Both the position numbers and the translations under genes were made by a program. From Pseudomonadota bacterium (GTDB lineage: Bacteria; Pseudomonadota; Gammaproteobacteria; Xanthomonadales; Xanthomonadaceae): a DNA stretch of 64,000 nucleotides. The first letter of the stretch is position 1. Every line of letters starts with the position of its first letter. Location of the stretch: the NCBI GenBank assembly GCA_018240435.1, contig JAFEFT010000016.1, positions 47,818 to 111,817 of the forward strand. Direction: 5' to 3'. The notes beneath the pieces were generated by a model, which was not told where the DNA came from, ran no database searches, and worked only from the letters and a program-made list of their open reading frames with translations. Below are positions 54,507-63,924 of the stretch, in pieces.

Positions 54507-54701
54507 TCAGCCTTCGACCTGGACCAGGTAGTGCACCTTGGCGATCAGGCCACGCACGCTGGGATTGTCCGGCAGCGTGCGCACATCGCCCAGCTTGTTC
54601 AGGCCGAGCGCCTTCACCGACAGGCGATGGCGGGACTGGCAACCGCGCATGCCCTTGATCAGGCGCACGGTGACGGTCTTGGTGGGGGCGTGCTCAGACA
54701 T
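54507..54701 (-). CDS. rpmD: 50S ribosomal protein L30
   Basis: 64 residues: [22 protein letters not shown]-like sequence ([20 protein letters not shown]), [20 protein letters not shown] and [13 protein letters not shown] match L30. The start overlaps the rpsE stop by 8 nt, indicating translational coupling inside the spc operon. It is followed by rplO after 64 bp. Confidence 0.97.
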   Translation of the reverse strand: MSEHAPTKTVTVRLIKGMRGCQSRHRLSVKALGLNKLGDVRTLPDNPSVRGLIAKVHYLVQVEG

Positions 54702-55203
54702 GGGTGATCTCCTCGACGGTCTTGCCGCGCTTGGCGGCGATCTTCGCCGGCGAATGCATCGCGGTCAGGCCCTTGACGGTGGCGCGCACCAGGTTGATCG
54801 GGTTGCGCGAACCCACCGCCTTGGCGAGCACGTTCTTCACGCCCACCGCTTCGAGCACGGCGCGCATGGCGCCGCCGGCGATCACGCCGGTACCCTCGGA
54901 AGCCGGCTGCATGAACACGCGCGCCGCGCCGTGGCCGGCCTTGACCGAGTGCCAGAGCGTGCCGTTGTTGAGATCGACGGTGACCATCGTCTTGCGCGCA
55001 GCTTCCATCGATTTCTGGATGGCAACCGGCACCTCGCGGGCCTTGCCGTAGCCGAAGCCGATCTTGCCGCTGCCGTCGCCGACCACCGTCAGCGCGGTGA
55101 AGGTGAACTGGCGGCCGCCCTTGACCGTCTTGGAAACGCGATTGACCGCGACCAGCTTCTCGATGAAGCCGTCGCTGTTCTCGTTGCGTTCGAAACTTGC
55201 CAT
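54694..55203 (-). CDS. rpsE: 30S ribosomal protein S5
   Basis: 169 residues. [20 protein letters not shown] and [20 protein letters not shown] are the N-terminal RNA-binding domain; [20 protein letters not shown] and [16 protein letters not shown] the C-terminal one. S5 contributes to decoding fidelity and mRNA helicase activity of the small subunit. It lies in the spc operon, 146 bp after rplR and overlapping rpmD by 8 nt. Confidence 0.98.
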   Translation of the reverse strand: MASFERNENSDGFIEKLVAVNRVSKTVKGGRQFTFTALTVVGDGSGKIGFGYGKAREVPVAIQKSMEAARKTMVTVDLNNGTLWHSVKAGHGAARVFMQPASEGTGVIAGGAMRAVLEAVGVKNVLAKAVGSRNPINLVRATVKGLTAMHSPAKIAAKRGKTVEEITHV

Positions 55204-55349
55204 GCCGATTCCTGATTGTTTACGGCCATCGGGCCGCTTATGGTTGTGATTGCTTTCGATGTCTCAAGATCATCGGCCCGCTGCGCGCCGATCCTGGCGC
55301 ATGCGACTGCGGGCCATCCGGCGACCACGGCCGCCGGGATGTTGCTCCG

Positions 55350-55703
55350 TCAGAACTGCAGACCACCCTCGCGGGCGGCTTCGGCCAGCGCCTTGATGCG
55401 GCCGTGATAGCGATAGCCGGAACGATCGAACGCCACCTTCTCGACGCCGGCGGCCTTGGCCTTCTCGGCGATGCTGCGACCGACCTTGGCGGCGGCCTCG
55501 AGGTTCTTGGTGCCCTTCAGGCCGTCCTTGACGCCGGCCTCCAGCGTCGACGCCGCCGCCAGCACCCTGGCGCCATCGGCGGTGAACAATTGCGCATAGA
55601 TGTGCTGGCCGGTGCGCAGCACCGACAGACGCGGCACGCCCAGAACGCGGATGTGGGAGCGCGTGCTCTTGGCACGACGCAGACGGGCAATTTTCTTTTC
55701 CAT
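55350..55703 (-). CDS. rplR: 50S ribosomal protein L18
   Basis: 117 residues: [40 protein letters not shown] and the C-terminal [20 protein letters not shown] identify L18, the 5S rRNA-binding protein. The frame runs open upstream past the rplF 3' end, but the family start at 55703 is clear. A 170-bp gap with duplicated short palindromes separates it from rplF. Confidence 0.97.
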   Translation of the reverse strand: MEKKIARLRRAKSTRSHIRVLGVPRLSVLRTGQHIYAQLFTADGARVLAAASTLEAGVKDGLKGTKNLEAAAKVGRSIAEKAKAAGVEKVAFDRSGYRYHGRIKALAEAAREGGLQF

Positions 55704-55769
55704 GACTGATTCCTCGATGAAGCGTCGAAAGCGTTTGAAGTACTGGCAGGCCGATTTTTGGAAAGTCGG

Positions 55770-55852
55770 CCATGGATGGCCGGTTCCCTTGTGCGCCGAT
55801 GAATCCGCGCCACCTCGCAAAGAACGGCCATGGATGGCCGGCTTTGCCGTGC
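55770..55852. repeat. Duplicated palindrome in the rplR-rplF gap
   Basis: The palindromic string GGCCATGGATGGCCGG occurs twice as a direct repeat, near 55770-55785 and 55827-55842. Each copy is followed by a related G/T-rich tail (TTCCCTTGTGC and CTTTGCCGTGC). The mRNA of the spc operon would carry two GGCCATCC-type stem-loops here. No gene is present in this 170-bp gap. Confidence 0.7.
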
Positions 55853-55873
55853 GCGGACGGACCGGCGCGAACC

Positions 55874-56398
55874 TTACGTCTTCTTGGCTTCCTTCATGTT
55901 GATCTTCTCGCCGCTGTAGCGCACGCCTTTGCCCTTGTAGGGCTCCGGCGGACGATAGCCGCGGATCTTCGCCGCCGCCGCGCCAACGCTCTGCTTGTCG
56001 GCGCCGCTGATCAGGATCTCGGTCTGCGTCGGGGTGGTGATGGTGATGCCCTCGGGCACCTTGAACAGCACCGGATGCGAGAAACCCAGGCTCAGGTTGA
56101 GATCCTTGCCCTGCATCGCGGCGCGGTAACCGACGCCGACCAGTTCGAGCTTGCGCTCGAAGCCCTTGGAGACACCGGTGATCATGTTGGCGAGCAGCGC
56201 ACGCGCAGTACCGGCCATCGGCATGTGCTCGACCGGCGCGGAAAACTGCACGTGGCCATTGTCGATGGCGACATCGACACCGTGCGGACGGACCAGACTC
56301 AACGTGCCCTTCGGGCCCTTGACGCTGACCTTGTCGGCGCTGATGTTGCATTCGACGCCCTTGGGCAGGGCGATCGGCTTTTTGGCGACTCGGGACAT
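55874..56398 (-). CDS. rplF: 50S ribosomal protein L6
   Basis: 174 residues: [57 protein letters not shown] and the C-terminal [20 protein letters not shown] are typical L6 sequence. L6 lies near the sarcin-ricin loop and factor-binding site. ATG at 56398 is the family start. It is 15 bp downstream of rpsH in the spc operon. Confidence 0.98.
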   Translation of the reverse strand: MSRVAKKPIALPKGVECNISADKVSVKGPKGTLSLVRPHGVDVAIDNGHVQFSAPVEHMPMAGTARALLANMITGVSKGFERKLELVGVGYRAAMQGKDLNLSLGFSHPVLFKVPEGITITTPTQTEILISGADKQSVGAAAAKIRGYRPPEPYKGKGVRYSGEKINMKEAKKT

Positions 56399-56413
56399 TG
56401 ATGCTCTCCTAAC

Positions 56414-56812
56414 TCAGGCCACGAGGCAGATGACTTCGCCGCCCACGCCCTCGGCGCGTGCCTTGGCGTCGGTCATGATGCCCTTGGAGGTGGAAATGAT
56501 CGAAACGCCAAGGCCACCGAGCACCTTGGGCAACTCGTCCTTGCCCCGATACTGGCGCAGGCCCGAGCGCGACACGCGCTCCAGGCGCTCGATCACCGGC
56601 TTGCCCTCGTAGTACTTGAGGACGATTTCCAGCTTCAGCTTGCCTTTGCCGGCCTCAACCACGCGCGAATCGGCGATGTAGCCCTCCGACTTGAGCACGC
56701 CGGCGAGCGCCACCTTGATCTTGGAAGACGGCATCGATACCGTCGGCTTGCCCACGGCCAGCGCGTTCTTGATGCGCACCAGCATGTCGGCGATGGGATC
56801 AGTCATGCTCAT
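56414..56812 (-). CDS. rpsH: 30S ribosomal protein S8
   Basis: 132 residues: [40 protein letters not shown] and the C-terminal [20 protein letters not shown] mark S8, a primary 16S rRNA binder and, in enterobacteria, the spc operon repressor. The ORF is open to 56950 through the heptad repeat; the family ATG at 56812 is used. A heptad element separates it from rpsN. Confidence 0.98.
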   Translation of the reverse strand: MSMTDPIADMLVRIKNALAVGKPTVSMPSSKIKVALAGVLKSEGYIADSRVVEAGKGKLKLEIVLKYYEGKPVIERLERVSRSGLRQYRGKDELPKVLGGLGVSIISTSKGIMTDAKARAEGVGGEVICLVA

Positions 56813-56850
56813 TTGCTTGTTTCCTTTGGCATCGATATCCGCTGTATAGC

Positions 56851-56972
56851 GGGAATGGTGAATCGGGAATCGGGAAACGTGAATCGTGAATCGTGAAAGC
56901 AAACGCACGACGCCGCGGGAAGGGCAGCGGTACCCGCTTTGCCAATTCACTATTCACAAATCACCATTCACA
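56851..56972. repeat. Composite heptad element between rpsN and rpsH
   Basis: Seven 7-mers (GGGAATG, GTGAATC, GGGAATC, GGGAAAC, GTGAATC twice, GTGAAAG; 56851-56899), a 45-nt GC-rich spacer, then four inverse 7-mers (ATTCACT, ATTCACA, AATCACC, ATTCACA; 56945-56972). It can form a long hairpin in the spc operon mRNA. It lies 9 bp from the rpsN stop codon. Confidence 0.92.
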
Positions 56973-56981
56973 GCTTTTGCT

Positions 56982-57287
56982 TCACCAGGAGGCCTTGCGC
57001 AGCCCCGGCACGTCGCCGCGCATGGTCGCTTCGCGCAGCTTGGTACGCGCCAGGCCGAACTTGGCGTAGGTACCGCGCGGGCGGCCGGACAACGCGCAAC
57101 GGTTACGCTCGCGGGTCGGGCTGGAATCGCGCGGCAGCTTCTGCAGCTTGACCGCCGCATCCATCTTCTCGTCGTACGAGGCGGTCGTGCTGGAGATGGT
57201 CTTCTTCAGCTCGGCGCGCTTGCCGGCGTACTTGGCGGCAAGCTTCGCGCGCTTGAGGTCGCGATTCACCATGCTTTTCTTGGCCAT
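56982..57287 (-). CDS. rpsN: 30S ribosomal protein S14
   Basis: 101 residues: [20 protein letters not shown] and the C-terminal [20 protein letters not shown] and [17 protein letters not shown]. It is the long, zinc-free type: the four cysteines of the C+ form are absent. S14 joins late in assembly of the small-subunit head. The start at 57287 is conserved; the ORF is open to 57326. Confidence 0.97.
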   Translation of the reverse strand: MAKKSMVNRDLKRAKLAAKYAGKRAELKKTISSTTASYDEKMDAAVKLQKLPRDSSPTRERNRCALSGRPRGTYAKFGLARTKLREATMRGDVPGLRKASW

Positions 57288-57359
57288 TGTGCAAATCTCT
57301 GCTTCGGTGTGAAGTCCGCACACCAATGTGCGGGCTGTAGCGGATGAATCAGCGATACA

Positions 57360-57902
57360 TCAGTTGCGGAACGGGAACCCGAAGGCTTCGAGCAGCGCCT
57401 TGGCTTCCTCGTTGGTGCGTGCGGTGGTGGTGACGGCGATGTCCATGCCGCGGATCGCGTCGACCTGGTCGTAGTCGATTTCCGGGAAGATGATCTGTTC
57501 CTTGACGCCCATGTTGTAGTTGCCTCGGCCGTCGAACGCGCGACCGGAGACGCCGCGGAAGTCGCGCACGCGCGGCAGCGCGACGTTGACCAGGCGATCG
57601 AGGAACTCGAACATGTGCGCACGGCGCAGGGTGACCTTGCAGCCGATCGGCCAGCCGTCGCGGATCTTGAAGCTTGCCACCGACACGCGCGCCTTGGTCA
57701 CCACCGGCTTCTGGCCGGCGATCTTGGTCATGTCGGCGACGGCGTTTTCGAGGATCTTCTTGTTGCCCACGGCCTCGCCCACACCCATGTTGAGCGTGAT
57801 CTTGGTCAACCGCGGAACCTGCATCGGGTTGTCGTAGCCGAACTTTTCCATCAGCTTCGGCACCACGGATTCCTTGTAATGTTTCTCGAGCCGCGTCGTC
57901 AT
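57360..57902 (-). CDS. rplE: 50S ribosomal protein L5
   Basis: 180 residues: [57 protein letters not shown] and [20 protein letters not shown] are L5 hallmarks. L5 binds 5S rRNA and the P-site tRNA. ATG at 57902 is the conserved start inside a longer open frame. It lies in the spc operon between rplX and rpsN. Confidence 0.98.
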   Translation of the reverse strand: MTTRLEKHYKESVVPKLMEKFGYDNPMQVPRLTKITLNMGVGEAVGNKKILENAVADMTKIAGQKPVVTKARVSVASFKIRDGWPIGCKVTLRRAHMFEFLDRLVNVALPRVRDFRGVSGRAFDGRGNYNMGVKEQIIFPEIDYDQVDAIRGMDIAVTTTARTNEEAKALLEAFGFPFRN

Positions 57903-57960
57903 GTCATTTCCTTGAGATCTGCTTGTCGGAACCGGCCAGGCGCTGCGCCGGCTTTCCTGA

Positions 57961-58275
57961 TCAGGCGTCGATCGCCTCACCGCTCGAACGGAACACCCGC
58001 ACCTTGCGGCCGTCGCCGAGCACCTTGAAACCAACGCGCTCGCCCTTGCCGGTGGCCGGGTTGAGCAGCATCACGTTGGAGATGTGGATCGGAGCCTCGC
58101 GTTCGACGATGCCGCCGGGTTGCTGGGCCTGCGGGTTGGGCTTGGTGTGGCGCTTGACGATGTTGATGTTCTGCACGATCACGCGGTCGGCGGCCACGCG
58201 CAGCACTTCGCCCTTCTGGCCCTTGTTCTTGCCGGTGATGACGAGGACGTTGTCACCTTTCTTGATGCGATTCAT
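57961..58275 (-). CDS. rplX: 50S ribosomal protein L24
   Basis: 104 residues: [20 protein letters not shown] is the KOW motif start, followed by [20 protein letters not shown] and [21 protein letters not shown]24 initiates large-subunit assembly near the exit tunnel. It follows rplN in the spc operon across a 135-bp gap occupied by a heptad repeat element. Confidence 0.98.
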   Translation of the reverse strand: MNRIKKGDNVLVITGKNKGQKGEVLRVAADRVIVQNINIVKRHTKPNPQAQQPGGIVEREAPIHISNVMLLNPATGKGERVGFKVLGDGRKVRVFRSSGEAIDA

Positions 58276-58294
58276 GGCTTTACCCTTGAAAGGC

Positions 58295-58412
58295 GGGAAT
58301 CGTGAAGCGTGAATCGTGAATCGTGAATCGTCAGAGCAAAAGCTGGCTCCTGGCGACTTCCTGATTCCGATTCCAACTCCCGCAAAAAAACGACTACCGA
58401 TTCCCGGCTCTC
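58295..58412. repeat. Composite heptad element between rplN and rplX
   Basis: Five 7-mers (GGGAATC, GTGAAGC, GTGAATC three times; 58295-58329), a spacer opening with GTCAGAGCAAAAGC, then scattered inverse units (GATTCCG at 58363, GATTCCC at 58399) up to the rplN stop codon. The spacer start resembles that of the element at 63925 (GTCAGATCAAAGGC). The right arm is more degenerate than in the other copies. Confidence 0.85.
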
Positions 58413-58779
58413 AAAGCACTTCCGGCGCGAGGGACACGATCTTCATGAACTTCTCGGAACGCAGCTCGCGCGTGACCGGCCCGAAGATGCGGGTGCCGAT
58501 CGGTTCGAGCTTGTTGTTGAGCAGCACCGCGGCGTTGCCGTCGAAGCGGATCAGCGAACCGTCGGGACGACGCACGCCCTTGCGGGTACGCACGACCACG
58601 GCGTCGTAGACCTCGCCCTTCTTGACCTTGCCACGCGGGATGGCATCGCGGATCGAGACCTTGATGACGTCGCCGATGTGGGCGTAGCGGCGATGCGAAC
58701 CGCCGAGCACCTTGATGCACATCAGTTCGCGCGCGCCGGAGTTGTCGGCGGCCTGCAGGTAGGACTGCATCTGGATCAT
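58411..58779 (-). CDS. rplN: 50S ribosomal protein L14
   Basis: 122 residues: [40 protein letters not shown] and [20 protein letters not shown] are typical of L14, which forms an intersubunit bridge. First gene of the spc segment, 12 bp after rpsQ, so the S10 and spc genes seem continuous here without an obvious terminator between them. Confidence 0.98.
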   Translation of the reverse strand: MIQMQSYLQAADNSGARELMCIKVLGGSHRRYAHIGDVIKVSIRDAIPRGKVKKGEVYDAVVVRTRKGVRRPDGSLIRFDGNAAVLLNNKLEPIGTRIFGPVTRELRSEKFMKIVSLAPEVL

Positions 58780-58791
58780 GATTCAGTCTCC

Positions 58792-59064
58792 TTATTCGGC
58801 CGCGTGGGCGACGATCTCGACCACGCGCCAGTTCTTGGTCCTGGACATCGGCGCGATCTCGGTCAGACGCACGACGTCGCCTTCCTTGCAGGCGTTGTCG
58901 GCGTCGTGCGCGTGCAGCTTGGTCGAGCGGCGGATGTACTTGCCGTACAACGGGTGCTTGACCTGACGCTCGACGAGCACGGTGACGGTCTTGTCCATCT
59001 TGTTGCTGACCACGCGCCCCTGGACGGTGCGCAGCTTGGTGTCTTGCTTGACGGCTTCGTTCAT
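58792..59064 (-). CDS. rpsQ: 30S ribosomal protein S17
   Basis: 90 residues: [40 protein letters not shown] and [20 protein letters not shown] match S17, an OB-fold protein that binds 16S rRNA early. It is the last gene of the S10 segment, between rpmC and rplN. Confidence 0.98.
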   Translation of the reverse strand: MNEAVKQDTKLRTVQGRVVSNKMDKTVTVLVERQVKHPLYGKYIRRSTKLHAHDADNACKEGDVVRLTEIAPMSRTKNWRVVEIVAHAAE

Positions 59065-59088
59065 GGCTATGCCTTGGTCGTCCGGTGC

Positions 59089-59277
59089 TTACGGCTTGGC
59101 GCCGGTCAGCAGGGTGTTGACGCGTGCGATTTCGCGGCGCACCCGGCGGATCTGGTGGGTCTGCGCGAGCTGCCCCGACGCCTTCTGCATGCGCAGCGCG
59201 AACTGCTCCTTGTGCAGGTCGGACAGGTGGGCGGACAACTCGGTCGCGCTCTTCTGGCGGAGTTCGTTGATCTTCAT
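59089..59277 (-). CDS. rpmC: 50S ribosomal protein L29
   Basis: 62 residues, two-helix protein: [40 protein letters not shown] and [15 protein letters not shown]29 sits at the tunnel exit and helps dock SRP and trigger factor. It starts 1 bp after the rplP stop, indicating coupling. Confidence 0.97.
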   Translation of the reverse strand: MKINELRQKSATELSAHLSDLHKEQFALRMQKASGQLAQTHQIRRVRREIARVNTLLTGAKP

Positions 59278-59278
59278 G

Positions 59279-59692
59279 TCAGCGCACCGTGCGGGTGACG
59301 AAGGTGGTGGTCACCGAGAGCTTGGCCGAAGCCAGGCGGAACGCCTCGCGTGCGGTCGCCTCGTCCACGCCCTCCATTTCGTAAAGCACGCGGCCGGGCT
59401 GGATTTGCGCCACCCAGTACTCGACGTTGCCCTTGCCCGAGCCCATGCGCACTTCGATCGGCTTCTTGGTGATCGGCTTGTCCGGGAAGATGCGGATCCA
59501 CAGCTTGCCGCCGCGCTTGACGTAGCGGCTGATGCTGCGGCGCGCGGCCTCGACCTGGCGGGCGGTGAGCAAACCGTGCGAGGTGGCCTTCAGGCCGTAC
59601 TCGCCGAAACTCACGGCCGCACCGTTCCAGCTCAGGCCCTCGTTGCGGCCCTTGAACATCTTGCGGTATTTGGTTCGCTTGGGTTGCAACAT
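59279..59692 (-). CDS. rplP: 50S ribosomal protein L16
   Basis: 137 residues: [59 protein letters not shown] and [20 protein letters not shown] are L16 signatures. L16 contacts A-site tRNA near the peptidyl-transferase centre. It lies 3 bp after rpsC. Confidence 0.98.
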   Translation of the reverse strand: MLQPKRTKYRKMFKGRNEGLSWNGAAVSFGEYGLKATSHGLLTARQVEAARRSISRYVKRGGKLWIRIFPDKPITKKPIEVRMGSGKGNVEYWVAQIQPGRVLYEMEGVDEATAREAFRLASAKLSVTTTFVTRTVR

Positions 59693-59695
59693 GGC

Positions 59696-60466
59696 TTATT
59701 CCCTCTTGCCGGCGCCACGCGGGGCGCGGGCCTCGTCACGATCACGGCGCGGCGGACGCGGACGGTCGTCGTCGCGGCGGGGGCCGCGCGGAGCCGGCGC
59801 TTCCTCGCGCTCACCCTTGTCCTGACCGACGCTGGCGAAGTCGAAGATCTCGCCACGGTAGACCCAGACCTTCACGCCGATCACGCCATAGGTGGTGCGC
59901 GCCTCGGCAAAGCCGTAGTCAATGTCGGCGCGCAGCGTGTGCAGCGGCACCCGACCCTCGCGATACCACTCCGAACGCGCGATCTCGGCGCCGTTGAGGC
60001 GACCACCGACGTTGACCTTGATGCCCAACGCACCCAGGCGCATGGCGTTGCCGACCGCACGTTTCATGGCACGGCGGAACATGATGCGGCGCTCGAGCTG
60101 CTGGGCGATCGACTCGGCGACCAGCTGCGCATCGAGTTCGGGCTTGCGCACCTCGGCGACGTTGATGTGCGCCGGAACGCCCATCACGTCGGAAACGTCC
60201 TTGCGCAGCTTTTCGATGTCCTCGCCGCGCTTGCCGATCACCACGCCCGGGCGGGCGGAGTGGATCGTCACCCGCGCCGTCTTCGCCGGGCGCTCGATCA
60301 CGATCTTGCTGATGCCGGCCTGCGCCAGCTTCTCGCGCAGCATCTGCCGCACCTTGAGATCGGCGGTCAGGTATTCGGCGTACTGCCGCTTGTTGGCGAA
60401 CCACTTGGAATTCCAGTCCTTGGAAATGCCCAGACGGATGCCGGTTGGATGAACTTTGTGACCCAT
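59696..60466 (-). CDS. rpsC: 30S ribosomal protein S3
   Basis: 256 residues: [22 protein letters not shown] domain [20 protein letters not shown] and [20 protein letters not shown], plus a C-terminal Arg/Asp-rich tail ([20 protein letters not shown]) longer than in Escherichia coli. S3 lines the mRNA entry channel. Start ATG at 60466, 3 bp after the rplV stop. Confidence 0.98.
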   Translation of the reverse strand: MGHKVHPTGIRLGISKDWNSKWFANKRQYAEYLTADLKVRQMLREKLAQAGISKIVIERPAKTARVTIHSARPGVVIGKRGEDIEKLRKDVSDVMGVPAHINVAEVRKPELDAQLVAESIAQQLERRIMFRRAMKRAVGNAMRLGALGIKVNVGGRLNGAEIARSEWYREGRVPLHTLRADIDYGFAEARTTYGVIGVKVWVYRGEIFDFASVGQDKGEREEAPAPRGPRRDDDRPRPPRRDRDEARAPRGAGKRE

Positions 60467-60469
60467 GGG

Positions 60470-60805
60470 TTATTTCCCCCCGCCGACGACGACGGTGATG
60501 TGGCTGGTACGCTTGAGGATGCGGTTGCCGCGCCCCTTGGCGCGCGCCATGAAGCGCTTGAGCAGCGGGCCTTCATCGACGCAGATGGTGGCGACTTTCA
60601 GTTCGTCGACGTCCGCGCCCTGGTTGTTCTCGGCGTTGGACACCGCCGACATCAGCACCTTGCGGATCAGGTGCGCGGCCTTCTTGTCGCTGAAGGCGAG
60701 CAGATCGGAGGCGCGCGCCACCGGCAGACCACGAACCTGGTCGGCGACCAGACGTGCCTTCTGCGGCGAGATGCGCGCGGTGCGCAGGATGGCTTTGGCT
60801 TGCAT
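60470..60805 (-). CDS. rplV: 50S ribosomal protein L22
   Basis: 111 residues: [40 protein letters not shown] and the beta-hairpin [21 protein letters not shown]22 extends into the exit tunnel and is a site of macrolide resistance in other species. The ORF is open to 60859, but the family start at 60805 is used. Confidence 0.98.
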   Translation of the reverse strand: MQAKAILRTARISPQKARLVADQVRGLPVARASDLLAFSDKKAAHLIRKVLMSAVSNAENNQGADVDELKVATICVDEGPLLKRFMARAKGRGNRILKRTSHITVVVGGGK

Positions 60806-60815
60806 GATGGCCTCC

Positions 60816-61103
60816 TTACTTCGCCGACTTGGCAGGGGCGGCGGCTTTCTTGTCGCCACCGTGCGCCTTGAACAGACGGGTCATCGCGAACTCGCCGAGC
60901 TTGTGCCCGACCATGTTCTCGTTGACCAGCACCGGGATGTGCGCCTTGCCGTTGTGGATGGCGATGGTCATGCCGACCATTTCCGGCAGGATCATCGAAC
61001 GCCGCGACCAGGTCTTGATCGGCTTCTTGCTGCCGCCGGCCGCTTCCACCTTCTTCATCAGGTGGTGATCGACGAACGGACCTTTTTTCAGAGAACGTGG
61101 CAT
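60816..61103 (-). CDS. rpsS: 30S ribosomal protein S19
   Basis: 95 residues: [40 protein letters not shown] and [20 protein letters not shown]-like sequence ([20 protein letters not shown]) match S19, which works with S13 in the head. It lies between rplB and rplV with short gaps. Confidence 0.98.
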   Translation of the reverse strand: MPRSLKKGPFVDHHLMKKVEAAGGSKKPIKTWSRRSMILPEMVGMTIAIHNGKAHIPVLVNENMVGHKLGEFAMTRLFKAHGGDKKAAAPAKSAK

Positions 61104-61141
61104 ATGAGTACCTTGTCAGGATGTCGCGTGCAGACGCGCCA

Positions 61142-61969
61142 TCAACCCCTGCGGTCGCGCACGATGAACTTCTGCGTGCGCTTGTTGTTGCGGGTCTTGT
61201 AACCCTTTGCCGGCGTGCCCCACGGCGACACCGGATGCGGATTGCCCTGGCCGGCACGCGCCTCACCACCGCCGTGCGGATGGTCGACCGGGTTCATCGC
61301 GGCGCCGCGAACGGTCGGACGCACGCCCAGCCAGCGCTTGGCGCCGGCCTTGCCGACCTTGTGCAGGCTGTGCTCGCCATTGCCGACTTCGCCGATGGTG
61401 GCGCGGCACTCGCCCGGCACCCGGCGCATTTCGCCCGAACGCAGACGCAAGGTGGCGTAGCCCTGCTCGCGGGCGACCAGCTGCACCGAGGCGCCGGCGC
61501 TGCGCGCCAGCTGCGCGCCCTTGCCGGGCTTCATCTCCACGCAATGCACAGTCGAACCGACCGGGATGTTGCGCAGCGGCAGCGTATTGCCGACCTTGAT
61601 CGGAGCATCGTGACCGGCGATCACCTGGTCGCCGACGACGATGCCGCGCGGCGCGATGATGTAGCGGCGCTCGCCATCGGCATAGCACAGCAACGCAATG
61701 TTGGCGGTGCGGTTGGGATCGTATTCCACCGTCTCGATGCGCGCCGGGATGCCTTCCTTGTCGCGCTTGAAGTCGATGATGCGGTAATGCTGCTTGTGCC
61801 CACCGCCGATGTGGCGGGTGGTGATCCGGCCGTGGTGGTTGCGGCCACCGGTACGGGTCTGCTTTTCCAGCAGCGGCTGGTGCGGAGCGCCCTTGTGCAG
61901 GCCCTCCGTCACGACCTTCACCATGCCGCGACGGCCGGGCGAGGTGGGCTTGAATGTCATCAGTGCCAT
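61142..61969 (-). CDS. rplB: 50S ribosomal protein L2
   Basis: 275 residues: [40 protein letters not shown] and [20 protein letters not shown], the last carrying the histidine important for peptidyl transfer. L2 is required for subunit association. ATG at 61969. It follows rplW by 16 bp. Confidence 0.98.
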   Translation of the reverse strand: MALMTFKPTSPGRRGMVKVVTEGLHKGAPHQPLLEKQTRTGGRNHHGRITTRHIGGGHKQHYRIIDFKRDKEGIPARIETVEYDPNRTANIALLCYADGERRYIIAPRGIVVGDQVIAGHDAPIKVGNTLPLRNIPVGSTVHCVEMKPGKGAQLARSAGASVQLVAREQGYATLRLRSGEMRRVPGECRATIGEVGNGEHSLHKVGKAGAKRWLGVRPTVRGAAMNPVDHPHGGGEARAGQGNPHPVSPWGTPAKGYKTRNNKRTQKFIVRDRRG

Positions 61970-61985
61970 GGGTGGTTCCCTGCCT

Positions 61986-62282
61986 TCAGGCCTTGGCCAT
62001 CACGTCGATCGACTGGCCCTCGGCCAGCTTCACGTACGCCTTGCGCCAGCTGCCGCGACGACCCTCGCGCGAACGGAAGGACTTGACCTTGCCCTTAACG
62101 TTGGCCACGTTGACCGCCTCGACCTTGACGTTGAACAGCTTCTCCACCGCCGACTTGACGTCGGCCTTGGTGGCGTCCCTTGCGACCTCGAACACGTACT
62201 GGTTCGAGACTTCCTGCAACCGCGCGGTCTTTTCGGACACGAGCGGGGCGCGGATCACCGCGAGATATTTGAGCTCGCTCAT
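61986..62282 (-). CDS. rplW: 50S ribosomal protein L23
   Basis: 98 residues: [40 protein letters not shown] and [21 protein letters not shown]23 is the docking site for trigger factor and SRP at the tunnel exit. The start at 62282 overlaps the rplD stop (ATGA); three extra upstream codons are possible but less likely. Confidence 0.97.
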   Translation of the reverse strand: MSELKYLAVIRAPLVSEKTARLQEVSNQYVFEVARDATKADVKSAVEKLFNVKVEAVNVANVKGKVKSFRSREGRRGSWRKAYVKLAEGQSIDVMAKA

Positions 62283-62887
62283 GCCAGCCACTCCTCGATC
62301 TTCTTGACCGCTTCAGCGGTGATCACCACGCTGTGCGCGCCAACCAGCGAAACCGGATCCATGCCCTGCACGTCACGCACTTCCACGTACGGGATGTTGC
62401 GCGCCGACAGATAAAGCGCCTCGCTGCCGTCCTCGGTGACGATCAGCGGCCGCTCGACGTGCAGGTGCTCAAGCTTGGCGACCAGATCCTTGGTCTTCGG
62501 CGCTTCGACTTCGAGGCTGTCGACGACCTTCAGCCGACCCTGCCGATGCAGCTCGGACAAGATCGCGGCCATCGCCGCGCGATACATCTTGCGATTGACC
62601 TTCTGCGCAAAGCTGCGCGGCTTGGCGGCGAAGGTGATGCCGCCGCCGACGAAGATCGGCGCGGTCAGGGCGCCGTGACGCGCGCCGCCGCCCTTCTGCT
62701 TCTTCGACTTCTTGGTGGTGCCATGCACTTCGGCGCGCGTCTTTTGCGCCTTGGTGCCGGCACGACCGGCGTTGCGGTAAGCGACGACGACCTGGTGAAC
62801 CAGATCCTCGCTGAAGGCGCGACCGAAGATCTCGTCGGAAACGACCAGATGCTTGTGCTTGTCGCTGCCGATGACGGGCAGTTCCAT
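62279..62887 (-). CDS. rplD: 50S ribosomal protein L4
   Basis: 202 residues: [20 protein letters not shown] and [20 protein letters not shown] (the tunnel loop), then [20 protein letters not shown]. In enterobacteria L4 represses the S10 operon; no leader fold was examined here. ATG at 62887 is the family start; the ORF extends further upstream only in frame with non-coding shadow. Confidence 0.97.
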   Translation of the reverse strand: MELPVIGSDKHKHLVVSDEIFGRAFSEDLVHQVVVAYRNAGRAGTKAQKTRAEVHGTTKKSKKQKGGGARHGALTAPIFVGGGITFAAKPRSFAQKVNRKMYRAAMAAILSELHRQGRLKVVDSLEVEAPKTKDLVAKLEHLHVERPLIVTEDGSEALYLSARNIPYVEVRDVQGMDPVSLVGAHSVVITAEAVKKIEEWLA

Positions 62888-62898
62888 GATTTGACTCC

Positions 62899-63537
62899 TC
62901 AACCCTTGGCCGCAGGGCGGACGATGACATCGCCGCCCGGCATGCCGGGAACCGAACCCTTGACCGCGATCAGACCGCGCTCGAGGTCCACCTTGACCAC
63001 TTCCAGATTCATCGCGCTGCGCGTTTCGGCACCCATGTGGCCGGCCATCTTCTTGCCGGGGAACACGCGGCCGGGCGTCTGGCGCTGGCCGATCGAACCG
63101 GGCGCACGGTGCGACAACGAGTTGCCGTGGGTGGCGTCGCCCATGGTGAAGTTCCAGCGCTTGATCGTGCCCTGGAAACCCTTGCCCTTGCTGACGCCCT
63201 GCACGTCGACGATCTGCCCGACGCTGAAAATGTCGGCCTTGATTTCGCCGCCGACCTGGTAGTCGCCGATCTTGCCTTCCTCGACGCGGAACTCCCACAG
63301 CCCGCGACCCGCCTCGACCTTGGCCTTGGCGTAATGTCCCGCCAGCGGCTTGTTCACCAGTGCCGCACGCTTGTTGCCGGCGGTCACCTGGATGGCGGTG
63401 TAGCCATCGCTGGCGACCGTCTTCACTTGCGTGATTCGGTTCGGGCTGGCCTCGATCAAGGTCACCGGGATGGAACGTCCATCGTCGGTGAAGACCCGGC
63501 TCATGCCGCACTTGCGGCCTACGATTCCGATAGTCAT
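62899..63537 (-). CDS. rplC: 50S ribosomal protein L3
   Basis: 212 residues: [40 protein letters not shown] and [34 protein letters not shown]3 starts large-subunit assembly and reaches towards the peptidyl-transferase centre; the Gln in GSIGQRQTP is methylated by PrmB in relatives. It lies 11 bp after rpsJ. Confidence 0.98.
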   Translation of the reverse strand: MTIGIVGRKCGMSRVFTDDGRSIPVTLIEASPNRITQVKTVASDGYTAIQVTAGNKRAALVNKPLAGHYAKAKVEAGRGLWEFRVEEGKIGDYQVGGEIKADIFSVGQIVDVQGVSKGKGFQGTIKRWNFTMGDATHGNSLSHRAPGSIGQRQTPGRVFPGKKMAGHMGAETRSAMNLEVVKVDLERGLIAVKGSVPGMPGGDVIVRPAAKG

Positions 63538-63548
63538 GTCGTGCTCCC

Positions 63549-63860
63549 TCAGCCCACCTTGATCTGCACGTCGACGCCGGCCGCCAGTTCGAGCTTCATC
63601 AGCGCGTCCACGGTCTTGTCGTTCGGATCGACGATGTCGAGCACACGCTTGTGCGTGCGGGTTTCGTACTGGTCGCGCGCGTCCTTGTCGACGTGCGGCG
63701 ACACCAGCACGGTGTAACGCTCGATCTTGGTCGGCAGCGGAATCGGACCGCGGACCTGGGCGCCGGTGCGCTTGGCGGTCTCGACGATCTCGCTGGCCGA
63801 GCGGTCGATCAGGCGGTAGTCGTACGCCTTGAGGCGGATGCGGATTTTCTGGTCAGCCAT
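63549..63860 (-). CDS. rpsJ: 30S ribosomal protein S10
   Basis: 103 residues: [40 protein letters not shown] and [21 protein letters not shown]10 (NusE) serves in the small subunit and in transcription antitermination with NusB. First gene of the S10 operon; the tuf gene expected upstream lies outside the window. ATG at 63860. Confidence 0.98.
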   Translation of the reverse strand: MADQKIRIRLKAYDYRLIDRSASEIVETAKRTGAQVRGPIPLPTKIERYTVLVSPHVDKDARDQYETRTHKRVLDIVDPNDKTVDALMKLELAAGVDVQIKVG

Positions 63861-63924
63861 GGCTGGTGCCTTTGCATGTAAAGAGCGATTGTCTGGTTTG
63901 CCGCGGCTTTTCGCCGCGGCTTTC

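Noticed and set aside
63896-63922. Rho-independent terminator of an upstream tuf gene
   Set aside because: The GCCGCGGC pair can form a hairpin but no T-run follows on the minus strand, so it is not called a terminator.
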